Assembly: GCA_947446575.1 (NCBI GenBank)
Contig: CANFHC010000028.1
Coordinates: 1 to 41,071 of the forward strand
Source: Bacteriovoracaceae bacterium
Lineage (GTDB): Bacteria > Bdellovibrionota > Bacteriovoracia > Bacteriovoracales > Bacteriovoracaceae
Direction: 5' to 3'
Length of the DNA: 41,071 bases
In this document: in pieces, positions 32,806 through 40,777 of the stretch
How the letters are laid out: each line of letters starts with the position of its first letter
How positions within the stretch are numbered: position 1 is the stretch's first letter
Translations under genes and position numbers: made by a program
Notes under the pieces: model-generated
The model's database searches: none
What the model was told of the DNA's origin: nothing
What the model saw: the letters and a program-made list of their open reading frames with translations, nothing else

Positions 32806-34005
32806 ATGAAAGTATTAATAGCGATTTTAGTTTTAGGTATACAGGTAAATGCATTTGGAGCATCAATAAAAAGAAGAGCAGTATTGCGCGATAAAGATTT
32901 TAATGCTGTTATTGATGAGGTTACACTTCCAGATCTAACAAGTGATGTTGGATATGAAGGGAAATATTTCAAAATAGTTCATGGCAAAAACAATGAAGCC
33001 ATTAGATTTGATGACTCAGAAGATTTGCAATTAAAGGCCGCAACAACTTACTACCACTTGAATGTTGCTCGCAAATTTTTCGCCGAAAAAATAAAAGCTC
33101 AATATGTGCAAGAGATGCCTCAGGTAATCATTAGAGTTGATTTAATAAACGTCTTTAACGAATTAGGGCATTTTGCAAATGATAAATTAGATCCACAATT
33201 CAATAATGCTTTAAGTATCCCTGCAGGAATTGGCTATGAACCAAAAGGAGTAAAGCCTTGGGGAAATGAAATTTGGTTCCGTCCATCTAAAGATATTAAT
33301 ATTAAAGATTTTAAAGGAATCGTCGATTACGGTGGAAGTGTAAAAGGAGCGCTGGTAAATTTTCGAAATCAAAACCACATGGCAAATTTAGAACTATTTA
33401 TGGTTGTTGTTTTAAATGGTGGATTGCAGTCCGGTGCAGGTATTACCAGTGTCATGAGAATTGCGGGTAGTAGTTTATTACTTGAAGCTATCTATCAATC
33501 TTCTGATATTGCGGCACAGTTCTTTTCACGAAAAAATTATCATCTAGACTCTGCTTTAGTTCCTGAAATCATTTATCATGAGTTTTCTCACATTGCTCTT
33601 AGTGATCATCTTGAATTAACACATTCAACACCTGTTAATGAAGGGCTTGCTGATTATTTTGCAGGTAAAATTGCTAACAGTAAAAAATTAGCAACTAAGA
33701 TAAATGACTATAATCTTTTTAGCGGGAAAAAAGTAGAGAAGAAACAACAGTATCGTATAGGATTTGAACGAGGTGAGTACGCCAATGCTGATTTTGTTTT
33801 TGGATTACTATGGAATGTTGGTGATACCGTTGGAGTGGATATCGAAAATAATTTTATTTATGGCATGACTAGCCTTCTTACTACAAATGGTACTATTCGT
33901 GACGATCTTATTAATGCGACTCTTGAAGCGTGTAAACTTCATTGCAAAAGTCCATTCAATGATAGACTTCGTCTTTATAAATTATATAATTCAAAAAACA
34001 TGTAA
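32806..34005 (+). CDS. Secreted zinc metallopeptidase (HExxH)
   Basis: A 399-residue exported protein (signal peptide, cleavage near AFGA; ATG after AAGGAG). YHEFSH gives HExxH at 258-262, and VNEGLADYFAG supplies Glu279 seventeen residues later, an arrangement of gluzincin-type zinc peptidases. The long N-terminal part (20-240) is mixed alpha/beta and of unknown role. The family beyond gluzincin is not recognised. It ends the three-gene operon, followed by a strong terminator. A role in breaking prey or matrix protein is likely but inferred. Confidence 0.75.
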   Translation: MKVLIAILVLGIQVNAFGASIKRRAVLRDKDFNAVIDEVTLPDLTSDVGYEGKYFKIVHGKNNEAIRFDDSEDLQLKAATTYYHLNVARKFFAEKIKAQYVQEMPQVIIRVDLINVFNELGHFANDKLDPQFNNALSIPAGIGYEPKGVKPWGNEIWFRPSKDINIKDFKGIVDYGGSVKGALVNFRNQNHMANLELFMVVVLNGGLQSGAGITSVMRIAGSSLLLEAIYQSSDIAAQFFSRKNYHLDSALVPEIIYHEFSHIALSDHLELTHSTPVNEGLADYFAGKIANSKKLATKINDYNLFSGKKVEKKQQYRIGFERGEYANADFVFGLLWNVGDTVGVDIENNFIYGMTSLLTTNGTIRDDLINATLEACKLHCKSPFNDRLRLYKLYNSKNM

Positions 34006-34012
34006 TCTTTTT

Positions 34013-34056
34013 AAAAAGCATTATTGTGACAAATCTTTTCACAATAATGCTTTTTT
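34013..34056 (+). terminator. Strong intrinsic terminator between convergent operons
   Basis: AAAAAGCATTATTGTGA (34013-34029) pairs perfectly over 17 bp with TCACAATAATGCTTTTT (34039-34055) around a 9-nt loop. Its T-run overlaps the stop codon of the leftward gene ending at 34055, and the A-run of the left arm provides a T-run leftward too, so it can end both operons. Confidence 0.85.
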
Positions 34057-34402
34057 AGTTTGAGTTTAAAATATATGTGATCATCGGCGAAAGTTGCCAT
34101 GACATAAAATTAGCCAATAAACTAGTAGTGAAGCAAAAAAACAATTCATTTTCTAAAATCCACCACAGAATAAATGCTTCGGTAATAATAGCAAAGCTCT
34201 CTGCTATAAAAATGTTTTGTAAATAATTTAAATGAAAATTCATGATGCCGAAAAAGACTATTGGGTGAGTTATACTATTTATTCCTGAAATGAAGATAAA
34301 GTTTTGCCACCAAGGCCTTTCTTTTTTTGTGGTTTTAATAAATAGTAAATAGATTGGCATTTCAAGGAGGTTAGACTGCCAGTAGATTTGTAAATAATTC
34401 AT
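34055..34402 (-). CDS. Small membrane protein of unknown function
   Basis: A 115-residue protein with three or four hydrophobic helices (for example residues 10-25, 36-55, 66-90), rich in Phe, Ile, Trp. I do not recognise it. I placed the start at 34402 because this ATG overlaps the stop of the preceding gene as ATGA, a common coupled start; a frame from 34480 would add 26 polar residues without a ribosome site. It is the last gene of a leftward operon. Confidence 0.55.
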   Translation of the reverse strand: MNYLQIYWQSNLLEMPIYLLFIKTTKKERPWWQNFIFISGINSITHPIVFFGIMNFHLNYLQNIFIAESFAIITEAFILWWILENELFFCFTTSLLANFMSWQLSPMITYILNSN

Positions 34403-34698
34403 TTTTTGATTGTTTTTATAAGCTTCAAAAAATTTATTATTTGTAACAGAAGAATAATTGTTATGATGCATATTTGCCAAAAGGAAAGTTGAATCTGGCC
34501 GTTGGAAATATCCTGATAGAAAGAACGCATAACAGGATTAGCGGAGCTATAGTTTTTCAATATTCCAAGCGGAGTCAGAAACAAAACTATATCCCAATTT
34601 GTATCTGATAAGTTAGGCACTTTGTATGCCGAAACGAGCGTTATTCCCGTCATGCAAAGTGCTAGAATAATAAAATGATAGATTAACTTTATTTGCAA
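34399..34698 (-). CDS. Small two-helix membrane protein
   Basis: A 99-residue protein with a hydrophobic N-terminus (residues 4-24) and a second helix (about 72-92, with ICIITIILLLQIINFL); the loop between is likely periplasmic. No family is recognised. The start is TTG at 34698, supported by GGGAG 8 nt upstream inside the end of the secreted gene, and no ATG is available. It overlaps both neighbours (10 bp and 4 bp), so all three are translated from one message. Confidence 0.55.
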   Translation of the reverse strand: MQIKLIYHFIILALCMTGITLVSAYKVPNLSDTNWDIVLFLTPLGILKNYSSANPVMRSFYQDISNGQIQLSFWQICIITIILLLQIINFLKLIKTIKK

Positions 34699-35204
34699 GT
34701 TTTTTGCTCCCAGGGGAAACCATCTCCAAAAATATCACCGTTGTCGCCAACGACTGAACGTGGGAAAATTGAAATAGTGCAAGTGGAATCAGCATGTTTT
34801 ATAATTTTAAATTTTCCATTCACTGATTTTATTTCCCCATCATTACATTCTACAGTCATTACTTTTTCACTTACCGTGCTTGTACCGAGATTGTAAATGC
34901 CTAAGTTTTTAAATGTTTCTTCAAAAACTTTTTTTAATTCTGGCTGCATTGTTGTTACTACAGAGGCAACAGCAGGTAGTATCTTTTGAAGTTTTGCAGC
35001 TTCTGCACCATTTATAAATATTTTATAGTATGGATTAGGGAAACGATGAATTTCCGTTTCTTGATGGTTAATGATTTGATATTCCCGCATTTTTATCTCA
35101 TTGACTTTTATAACAGCAATTCCTCCATCGTTGGCATATGCCAGATGAGTCGTAATGGCGATACTTGCAACAATAACAATTCGTTTGATTTTTTTTGTAC
35201 TCAT
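34689..35204 (-). CDS. Secreted protein, first of a three-gene operon
   Basis: A 171-residue exported protein with a signal peptide (cleavage after AYA) and ATG after AAGGA. No family is recognised. The mature part has two Cys pairs (VECNDGE, STCTISIF, and KTCK at the very end). It is rich in charged residues and seems mixed alpha/beta. As the two genes after it code for membrane proteins with overlapping starts, it may be the periplasmic part of a small envelope complex. Confidence 0.6.
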   Translation of the reverse strand: MSTKKIKRIVIVASIAITTHLAYANDGGIAVIKVNEIKMREYQIINHQETEIHRFPNPYYKIFINGAEAAKLQKILPAVASVVTTMQPELKKVFEETFKNLGIYNLGTSTVSEKVMTVECNDGEIKSVNGKFKIIKHADSTCTISIFPRSVVGDNGDIFGDGFPWEQKTCK

Positions 35205-35455
35205 ATTTTTTCCTTTTACAAGTTTTGTACTCCTTGATTTTTAGCATGAGCTATTTATGCATTGATAATTAAGGATTACTTAATTTCATGGTTGATAGCT
35301 TTGAGGTATGGCTTCCATAGAGAGTGGGCACTTTTAGAAAAATTAATACTGGCTAATTATTAGACAATACCATGCGAAGATTAGTAAAAACCACACTTTA
35401 GAATGATGCTGAAATAAAATTCAATTAGAAGTAATTGAGAGCATATAATTATAGG

Positions 35456-35713
35456 ATGCGTATCCCCTCTGATCAAAAAAGAATTATTCAAGAATGTGTC
35501 AATCATGAAAGCGATATAAAAGATCTTAAAAGAAAAGTTAGACTCCACGATGAACATCGAATCAGAGTGATGAATAAGGAAGAAGCGGATAGAGAAGCAA
35601 GAAAGATAGCGATGATTAAACATGAAGATCAAAATAGAATGGACAAAGTTGCTCGCGAGAAAGAATTTGATAAGCATGTACAATTTCTAAAAAGCTCACT
35701 TAATATTATCTGA
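35456..35713 (+). CDS. Small charged coiled-coil protein
   Basis: An 85-residue, strongly charged helical protein (Lys, Arg, Glu, Asp, His about half of residues), with no signal peptide; IKDLKRKVRLHDEHRIR and EADREARKIAMIKHED predict coiled coils. No family is recognised. The ATG at 35456 comes 6 nt after a perfect TATAAT (35444-35449), so the message may be leaderless, although no good -35 is seen. A TTG seven codons upstream is less likely. Confidence 0.5.
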   Translation: MRIPSDQKRIIQECVNHESDIKDLKRKVRLHDEHRIRVMNKEEADREARKIAMIKHEDQNRMDKVAREKEFDKHVQFLKSSLNII

Positions 35714-35792
35714 TATATTCTTTAAAAATATTATTATTTTTCCCAGAATTCCTCCATTATTTCCCAAGATATAATTTATTGGAGGAACATCA

Positions 35793-36347
35793 ATGAAAAA
35801 AACATTATTTATTTTAGCTATTTTACTAAGTAGTATCTCACAGTCTTATGGTTCTGAAAAACGCACTTACACTAAAAATAATTCCCAAGAAGCTTCTGTT
35901 TTTATTATTACAGATGAGCAAGACAGTACTCAGGCAGCAATGTATGTAGATGGAAAAGAAAACGCACGTTTTATAGATGAAATGCTTAGAGATTCAAACT
36001 CTAAACTTTTCAAGTTGAGACAAGCTATTGAACAAGAAAATTGTGGAACAACTAGCACCACTCCTAAAACGAGAAGGATTGATGGATGTGGGGAAGTGAC
36101 AATTACAAAGGAAATTAGAACTTCTTTTGGTAGAGGAGGTTGGGCATCAGGCGGAGCTGGTTATACATTTTTTGTTGGGTTTACCAGTGAAGGGAGTGGA
36201 CGCTTTTTTGATGTCTCACATATGGCCGTTATTTTTGAAGATGTAGAGGCCAACACAAAAGAAAATGGTGAGTACGCTGGGAGTGTTGTAAAAACTCTGA
36301 ATTTAGAAAAAATTATTAAATTGGAAGATCAATCTCCTGTTAAATAA
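35793..36347 (+). CDS. Secreted protein of unknown function
   Basis: A 184-residue exported protein (signal peptide, cleavage after YGS; ATG after TGGAGGA). I do not recognise it. Features: a Cys pair (ENCGTTST and DGCGEV), a glycine-rich centre (FGRGGWASGGAGYTFFVGF) and a strand FFDVSHMAVIFED. It resembles small beta-rich periplasmic proteins. Single gene; its stop is 1 bp from the convergent GlsB-like gene. Confidence 0.65.
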   Translation: MKKTLFILAILLSSISQSYGSEKRTYTKNNSQEASVFIITDEQDSTQAAMYVDGKENARFIDEMLRDSNSKLFKLRQAIEQENCGTTSTTPKTRRIDGCGEVTITKEIRTSFGRGGWASGGAGYTFFVGFTSEGSGRFFDVSHMAVIFEDVEANTKENGEYAGSVVKTLNLEKIIKLEDQSPVK

Positions 36348-36348
36348 A

Positions 36349-36609
36349 TTATCGTAACATTGAGTTTCTTTCTCTTGAAGCTTTAGAAAAAGCTAATAGT
36401 AAAACTGCACCTAGTACTGCTCCGACAAAACCTGCGGGATGATTACTGCTGTAAATACCTAAGGCTTCCCCAATGAATCGCCCTATTACAGCTCCTAGGA
36501 TTCCCAGTAAGGTTGTTGAAATTACACCCATATGATCATTGCCTGGTTTTACAAAGCGGGCAATGAGCCCCACAAAAAATCCAATAATAATAGTACCTAT
36601 GATTCCCAT
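36349..36609 (-). CDS. GlsB/YeaQ/YmgE family stress-response membrane protein
   Basis: An 86-residue membrane protein of the transglycosylase-associated (GlsB/YeaQ/YmgE) family: IGTIIIGFFVGLIARFVKPG, a glycine-rich second helix (TLLGILGAVIGRFIGEALG) and a third (GFVGAVLGAVLLLAF). Members are induced in general stress or stationary phase; biochemical activity is unknown. ATG after AAGGAGG. An inverted repeat, TATAC-TTAAG-GTATA, lies just upstream. Confidence 0.92.
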   Translation of the reverse strand: MGIIGTIIIGFFVGLIARFVKPGNDHMGVISTTLLGILGAVIGRFIGEALGIYSSNHPAGFVGAVLGAVLLLAFSKASRERNSMLR

Positions 36610-36752
36610 AGAACCTCCTTTTTATACCTTAAGTATATAAGAGCAATCTTTGTTCCATCGCAGAAAACTATAATATAAATTATGTATTCATATATTTAAA
36701 TCATTAGAGGACTAACTTGATCGCATGTTAATTTATAGCTGAGGTTTAGTTT

Positions 36753-38513
36753 GTGAAAAAAGAAAAAAATTATAATTTGACAGCTGATATACTAGAAAAT
36801 GATAAAAATTATATTATCAGCAATTGGCTCTTAAACGTGAGGGCAGAAATCCCGATAGCTCAAAATAAAACCGATGCGGAAGTCGTTGATCATTTGGGCA
36901 GTTTTATCAATATTCTTATTTCTGCACTACGAACTAATCAAGCAGTGGAATTGATGAATAGCAATCGAGAGCTCTCGAAGTTTCATGGGTTTCAAAGATC
37001 ACAATTTCCAGATTACACTTTGGAGCAAATACTTCAAGAGTATCATATATTGCGGGAAACTCTTTTTGATTATCTTATCACAGAAAATAGTAATGGCCTT
37101 ACTGAAATTGATCGAAAAATTCTTCATAGCTTCATTGATAATGGCATTCATGCCTCCATTAATGAATTTGTGCACATGCAGTTAGAGGCAAGAGGAATTT
37201 TAGTTGAAGAAAAATATCGTGGACAGATAATAAATGAGCAAGAGAAAGTAAATATTTCGACAATTGAATTACAGAAGTCACTAAAAACTCTCTCAATTAT
37301 TAATCGGGTTGGACAAAATCTTACTTCAAAATTAGACCTAGATAAGATCATTCAATCTGTCACAGATGCTGCCAGAGATATTACGGGTGCAGAGTTTGGA
37401 GCATTTTTTTATGCTAGTCGAGATGAAAAAGGAGAAAAGGTTTTGTGTTATACGTTTTCTGATCCTAGTAGGGTCATTATTGATAATTATTTAGATGCTA
37501 AATCAATTGAGAGTTTTCATCCGACATTTGCAGGATTTGGCACAATTAGAACAGATGATATTTCTGTTGATCCACGATTTGGAAAAAATCTTTCTTTTTA
37601 TGGCCTACCTCGAAATATTTCCGCTACTAAAAGTTATTTGGGCGTATCTGTCGTTTCAAGAAATGGGGAAGTTTTAGGAGGTTTATTTTTAGGTCACAAA
37701 GACTCAGGTATATTTACCAAGCAAGATGAAGAAATAGTCGAAGGTTTAGCAGCTCAAGCAGCAATAGCAATGGAGAATGGGAAATTGTATCTGAAATTAC
37801 AAGATTCTCTAAAAGATCGCGATACTTTTCTCTCAATAGCTTCGCATGAGTTAAAAACACCCCTCACAAGTTTAACTCTTCAAAGTCAAATGCGAAGAAG
37901 ACAGCTAGCGAAAGGGGATACGGATGCATTCCAAATAGATAATTTAAAAAAAATGTTCGAATCAGATATAAAACAATTAACAAGTCTTAATCGATTGATT
38001 GACGATATGCTGGATATTTCTCGGATGAGAACTGGAAGACTTGAACTTAATAAAGAAATTTTTGATCTCAATAATCTAGTTCATGAAATAGTGGAACGAT
38101 TTCAATCTCAAATTGAAGAAGCCTGTGACAAATTTACTTTCGATTCACAAGAGGTATGTCTGATAGAAGCTGATCCTTACCGAATTGAGCAAGTGATAGT
38201 TAATTTATTAACAAATGCAATGAAATATGGAAAAGGAAAACCCTTAGAGATTAAAGTTTTTAGCGATCATCTTAAAGAAAAAGCATTTTTATGTGTTAGC
38301 GACAATGGCATGGGAGTAAGCGAAGTTGATCAAGAAAGAATTTTTTCTCGTTTTGAAAGAGCTGTATCGCCCAATGAAGTTAGTGGGCTTGGATTAGGAT
38401 TGGCCATTGTCAAAGATATCGTTGAAGCTCACCATGGTGAGATTCATCTCGAAAGTGAGGTGGGGGTAGGATCCACCTTCACAATCGCTTTAAAATTAAT
38501 TCGGGCTAATTAA
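36753..38513 (+). CDS. Sensor histidine kinase (RsbRD_N-GAF-HisKA-HATPase)
   Basis: A 586-residue soluble kinase, GTG start after GAGG. Residues 10-150 resemble the RsbRD N-terminal domain (helical, DYTLEQILQEYHILRETLFDYL). A GAF domain follows (about 190-350, with ITGAEFGAFFY and YLGVSVVSRNGEVLGGLFLG), then the dimer/phospho-acceptor part (FLSIASHELKTPLTSL, His in SHELKTP) and an ATPase domain: VIVNLLTNAMKYG (N box), VSDNGMGVSE (G1), SGLGLGLAIVKDIV (G2). No membrane segment, so it senses a cytoplasmic signal. No response regulator is adjacent. Its end overlaps the convergent caspase-like gene by 8 bp. Confidence 0.92.
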   Translation: MKKEKNYNLTADILENDKNYIISNWLLNVRAEIPIAQNKTDAEVVDHLGSFINILISALRTNQAVELMNSNRELSKFHGFQRSQFPDYTLEQILQEYHILRETLFDYLITENSNGLTEIDRKILHSFIDNGIHASINEFVHMQLEARGILVEEKYRGQIINEQEKVNISTIELQKSLKTLSIINRVGQNLTSKLDLDKIIQSVTDAARDITGAEFGAFFYASRDEKGEKVLCYTFSDPSRVIIDNYLDAKSIESFHPTFAGFGTIRTDDISVDPRFGKNLSFYGLPRNISATKSYLGVSVVSRNGEVLGGLFLGHKDSGIFTKQDEEIVEGLAAQAAIAMENGKLYLKLQDSLKDRDTFLSIASHELKTPLTSLTLQSQMRRRQLAKGDTDAFQIDNLKKMFESDIKQLTSLNRLIDDMLDISRMRTGRLELNKEIFDLNNLVHEIVERFQSQIEEACDKFTFDSQEVCLIEADPYRIEQVIVNLLTNAMKYGKGKPLEIKVFSDHLKEKAFLCVSDNGMGVSEVDQERIFSRFERAVSPNEVSGLGLGLAIVKDIVEAHHGEIHLESEVGVGSTFTIALKLIRAN

Positions 38514-39756
38514 AAGTGCTATTTTTTAAATCATCAAATCCTTTTAATAAACTCAACATCTCGCGGGCCACATTGGTAGGTTCTGTATTGACTGGTGTTT
38601 TAATGTGACAAGTTCCCAAGATAGGAGTTCCATCTGCTTCATATTGACATTGCACACGGGCGTTGCAAGATGTGAAATCACACATTAATTCATTTCCTGG
38701 ATGAGATTGATAGACTAAATCAAAGCGTTCAATGGCACTTTGGATACCTGAAACACATTTATCAAAATAAGTTTTATCTTTGGCTGTTGAGCAGAGCCAG
38801 TCGAATGCAACAGTTTTGAAATCATCAATGCTTGAGCTCATGTTGATGGGGATGACGGATGGAAATGACAGTAGTGAATTCGCCATTCCACGTTCACATC
38901 GACCATCACTATTATTAAATTTGCAGAAAAATTTATTGAAACTTAAGCCACCTTCAATAAAATGTCCCCAAACTGAATTGTATTCTAAGCGTGAAGGTTT
39001 CATCCGAACACAAACTCCTAACTTGCAAGACATAGCTTGAGTATAAGAGGTTTTGTTAATCTCTACATAATTTCCTTTTGTCCAATCGTCTTCTTTATAC
39101 CAAAAACCATCAGATTCAATTCGCTCAAACATTGAACTCGTCAGTGCTCCCGAGACGGGAAGTTTTAGTATTTCACTTAACTCGGGGGCAATATTAAATC
39201 CTGTATTGCATGCATTCAAAGTCACATAAGCATTAGGTAGGAAGTGGTCACGCAATATTTTCAATGCTGCGTAATTATCACCTGGGTAAAAGGCAGCATT
39301 CATGTCTCCGATTTTCATCGCCCATGGAGATGAGTGACCAAAAAAATCAAAGCTCGCGATTTTATCAAACGCCAACATTTCTTTGAGCATATTCTTAGCT
39401 TTGAATTTTTCTAAAACTTTCTTAATAATTAAAATTGAATATTTTTCAAAGACTTGATCATCAGTTGTGTTCAATACATCAGGACTGCTTAAAATTACAA
39501 CTTGATGATCAGGATAGAGTTCTTTATAGCGGTAGGCATGTGAAACTCCTGCTTGGAAAAACTGATCAGAATCTTCTTTGACTGCAGAGCCGACAACAAT
39601 GATGTGAGTTATCTTTGTTGTATCGACAATTAAATCTTGAAAAAGACCTACGCGGTATTCGGTACTCGGAAAATCTTCAGAAGAGGAATGAGCACGATTA
39701 AAAATTATTAGATATGTCATTAAGAAAAAAAAGAAAGAAATAATTTTGATGTTCAT
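38506..39756 (-). CDS. Secreted caspase-fold (clan CD) peptidase candidate
   Basis: A 416-residue exported protein. ATG 39756 gives a signal peptide (cleavage near AHS); an ATG five codons earlier is also in frame. The N-terminal half has the order of a caspase/gingipain-like fold: strand HIIVVGSAV, helix, strand HQVVILSSP, strand ASFDFFGHSS with His141 after hydrophobic residues, and strand AYVTLNACNTG with Cys183, then LPVSGALTSS. His-x-x and Ala-Cys-x-x-Gly at strand ends are the catalytic pair of clan CD. The C-terminal half has many Cys (SCKLGVC, CDFTSCNARVQC), probably disulfides. A CHAT-like or inactive relative is possible. Confidence 0.6.
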   Translation of the reverse strand: MNIKIISFFFFLMTYLIIFNRAHSSSEDFPSTEYRVGLFQDLIVDTTKITHIIVVGSAVKEDSDQFFQAGVSHAYRYKELYPDHQVVILSSPDVLNTTDDQVFEKYSILIIKKVLEKFKAKNMLKEMLAFDKIASFDFFGHSSPWAMKIGDMNAAFYPGDNYAALKILRDHFLPNAYVTLNACNTGFNIAPELSEILKLPVSGALTSSMFERIESDGFWYKEDDWTKGNYVEINKTSYTQAMSCKLGVCVRMKPSRLEYNSVWGHFIEGGLSFNKFFCKFNNSDGRCERGMANSLLSFPSVIPINMSSSIDDFKTVAFDWLCSTAKDKTYFDKCVSGIQSAIERFDLVYQSHPGNELMCDFTSCNARVQCQYEADGTPILGTCHIKTPVNTEPTNVAREMLSLLKGFDDLKNSTFN

Positions 39757-39975
39757 AAAACCTACCTGCATTAAATACGTGAAGTTTTTTTCTCAAGAAA
39801 ATGGTATGCCCCCTTTTTATTTTGGAAAAATATATAAATGCGTACGAGACCAGCGAGTCAAATCTATAACTAGAACGTTTTTTATTGATAATAAAAATCT
39901 CTGACAAAATGACTTGGCTAATGCTGTGATGATTGAGCATGATTGTGCTGGGTAATTCATCAAAGGAGTACGCGC

Positions 39976-40746
39976 ATGATTCAAAAAAAATATATTTCTA
40001 CAATTCTTTTTCTCACGCTCATAACATTTGGTTGTGGAAAACAAGATTCTGAAAATACGAACAGGAGTGGGACAATCTCCCAGACGAAAACACCTATAAA
40101 ATTAAATCCTCTCAATTTAGGAGAAGCCGCTCCCTTTGCTGTCCTTGCCTATGCAAGTATATCTTCAAATTCAAATTCAATAATTAATGGAAAGGTCGGT
40201 TTAAAACCCGGTACGCATGACATGATCAATTTAGATCCATCTGAAGTTCGAGGAGGGGCAATCGATATTATGGGAAGTGACGATGATACGATTCCACTAA
40301 ATCTTTTAAGTATTGCGAAAGTTGATATGGTTGGTGCTTATACTAAAGCTGCTTCATTAATTCCTGACTCAGATAAAATTGGAATTTTCGAAGGGATTAT
40401 AAATGGAAAAAAATTAGAACCGGGTGTCTATAAATGGAATCAAGGTTTATCTATTACTGAAGATTTTACCTTATCTGGCAAAAGCAATGATGTATGGATT
40501 TTTAAAATCCCTGGACACTTAAAAATTAGTTCGGGAGTACATATGATTTTAAATGGTGGTGCCAGTGCTAAGAATGTTTTTTGGCAAGTAGCGGGAAGTG
40601 CAATTATAGAAAGCAATAGTGAAATTGGTGGAACTATAATCGCGCAGCAATTTATAGATTTAAAAGATCATGTTATTTTAACTGGTAGGGCATTCGCAAA
40701 AAATGGTTATGTGAATTTAAGTCATACCACTATAAATATTCCTTAA
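39976..40746 (+). CDS. DUF3494 (ice-binding-like) lipoprotein, second copy
   Basis: A 256-residue lipoprotein (lipobox TFGC, Cys20). The ATG at 39976 follows AAGGAG; a longer frame adds 11 residues with no signal. The DUF3494 solenoid matches the copy at 25932: FAVLAYASISSNSNSIINGK, VGLKPGTHDM, LEPGVYKWNQGLSIT, DVWIFKIPGHLKISSG and NVFWQVAGSAIIESNSEIGG, with a shared domain order and near-equal length. The two are diverged paralogues. Terminator at 40752 follows directly. Confidence 0.85.
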   Translation: MIQKKYISTILFLTLITFGCGKQDSENTNRSGTISQTKTPIKLNPLNLGEAAPFAVLAYASISSNSNSIINGKVGLKPGTHDMINLDPSEVRGGAIDIMGSDDDTIPLNLLSIAKVDMVGAYTKAASLIPDSDKIGIFEGIINGKKLEPGVYKWNQGLSITEDFTLSGKSNDVWIFKIPGHLKISSGVHMILNGGASAKNVFWQVAGSAIIESNSEIGGTIIAQQFIDLKDHVILTGRAFAKNGYVNLSHTTINIP

Positions 40747-40751
40747 AAAAG

Positions 40752-40777
40752 AAAGGCCCTCGTCAGGGCCTTTTTTT
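40752..40777 (+). terminator. Intrinsic terminator after the second DUF3494 gene
   Basis: AAAGGCCCT (40752-40760) and AGGGCCTTT (40765-40773) form a 9-bp stem with a CGTC loop, and the T-run continues to 40777. A-residues before it allow leftward use too, for the convergent L,D-transpeptidase gene, whose stop overlaps the T-run. Confidence 0.9.

Noticed and set aside
34613-34795. 60-codon minus-strand ORF over the end of the secreted gene
   Set aside because: It is an out-of-frame shadow of two better supported overlapping genes.
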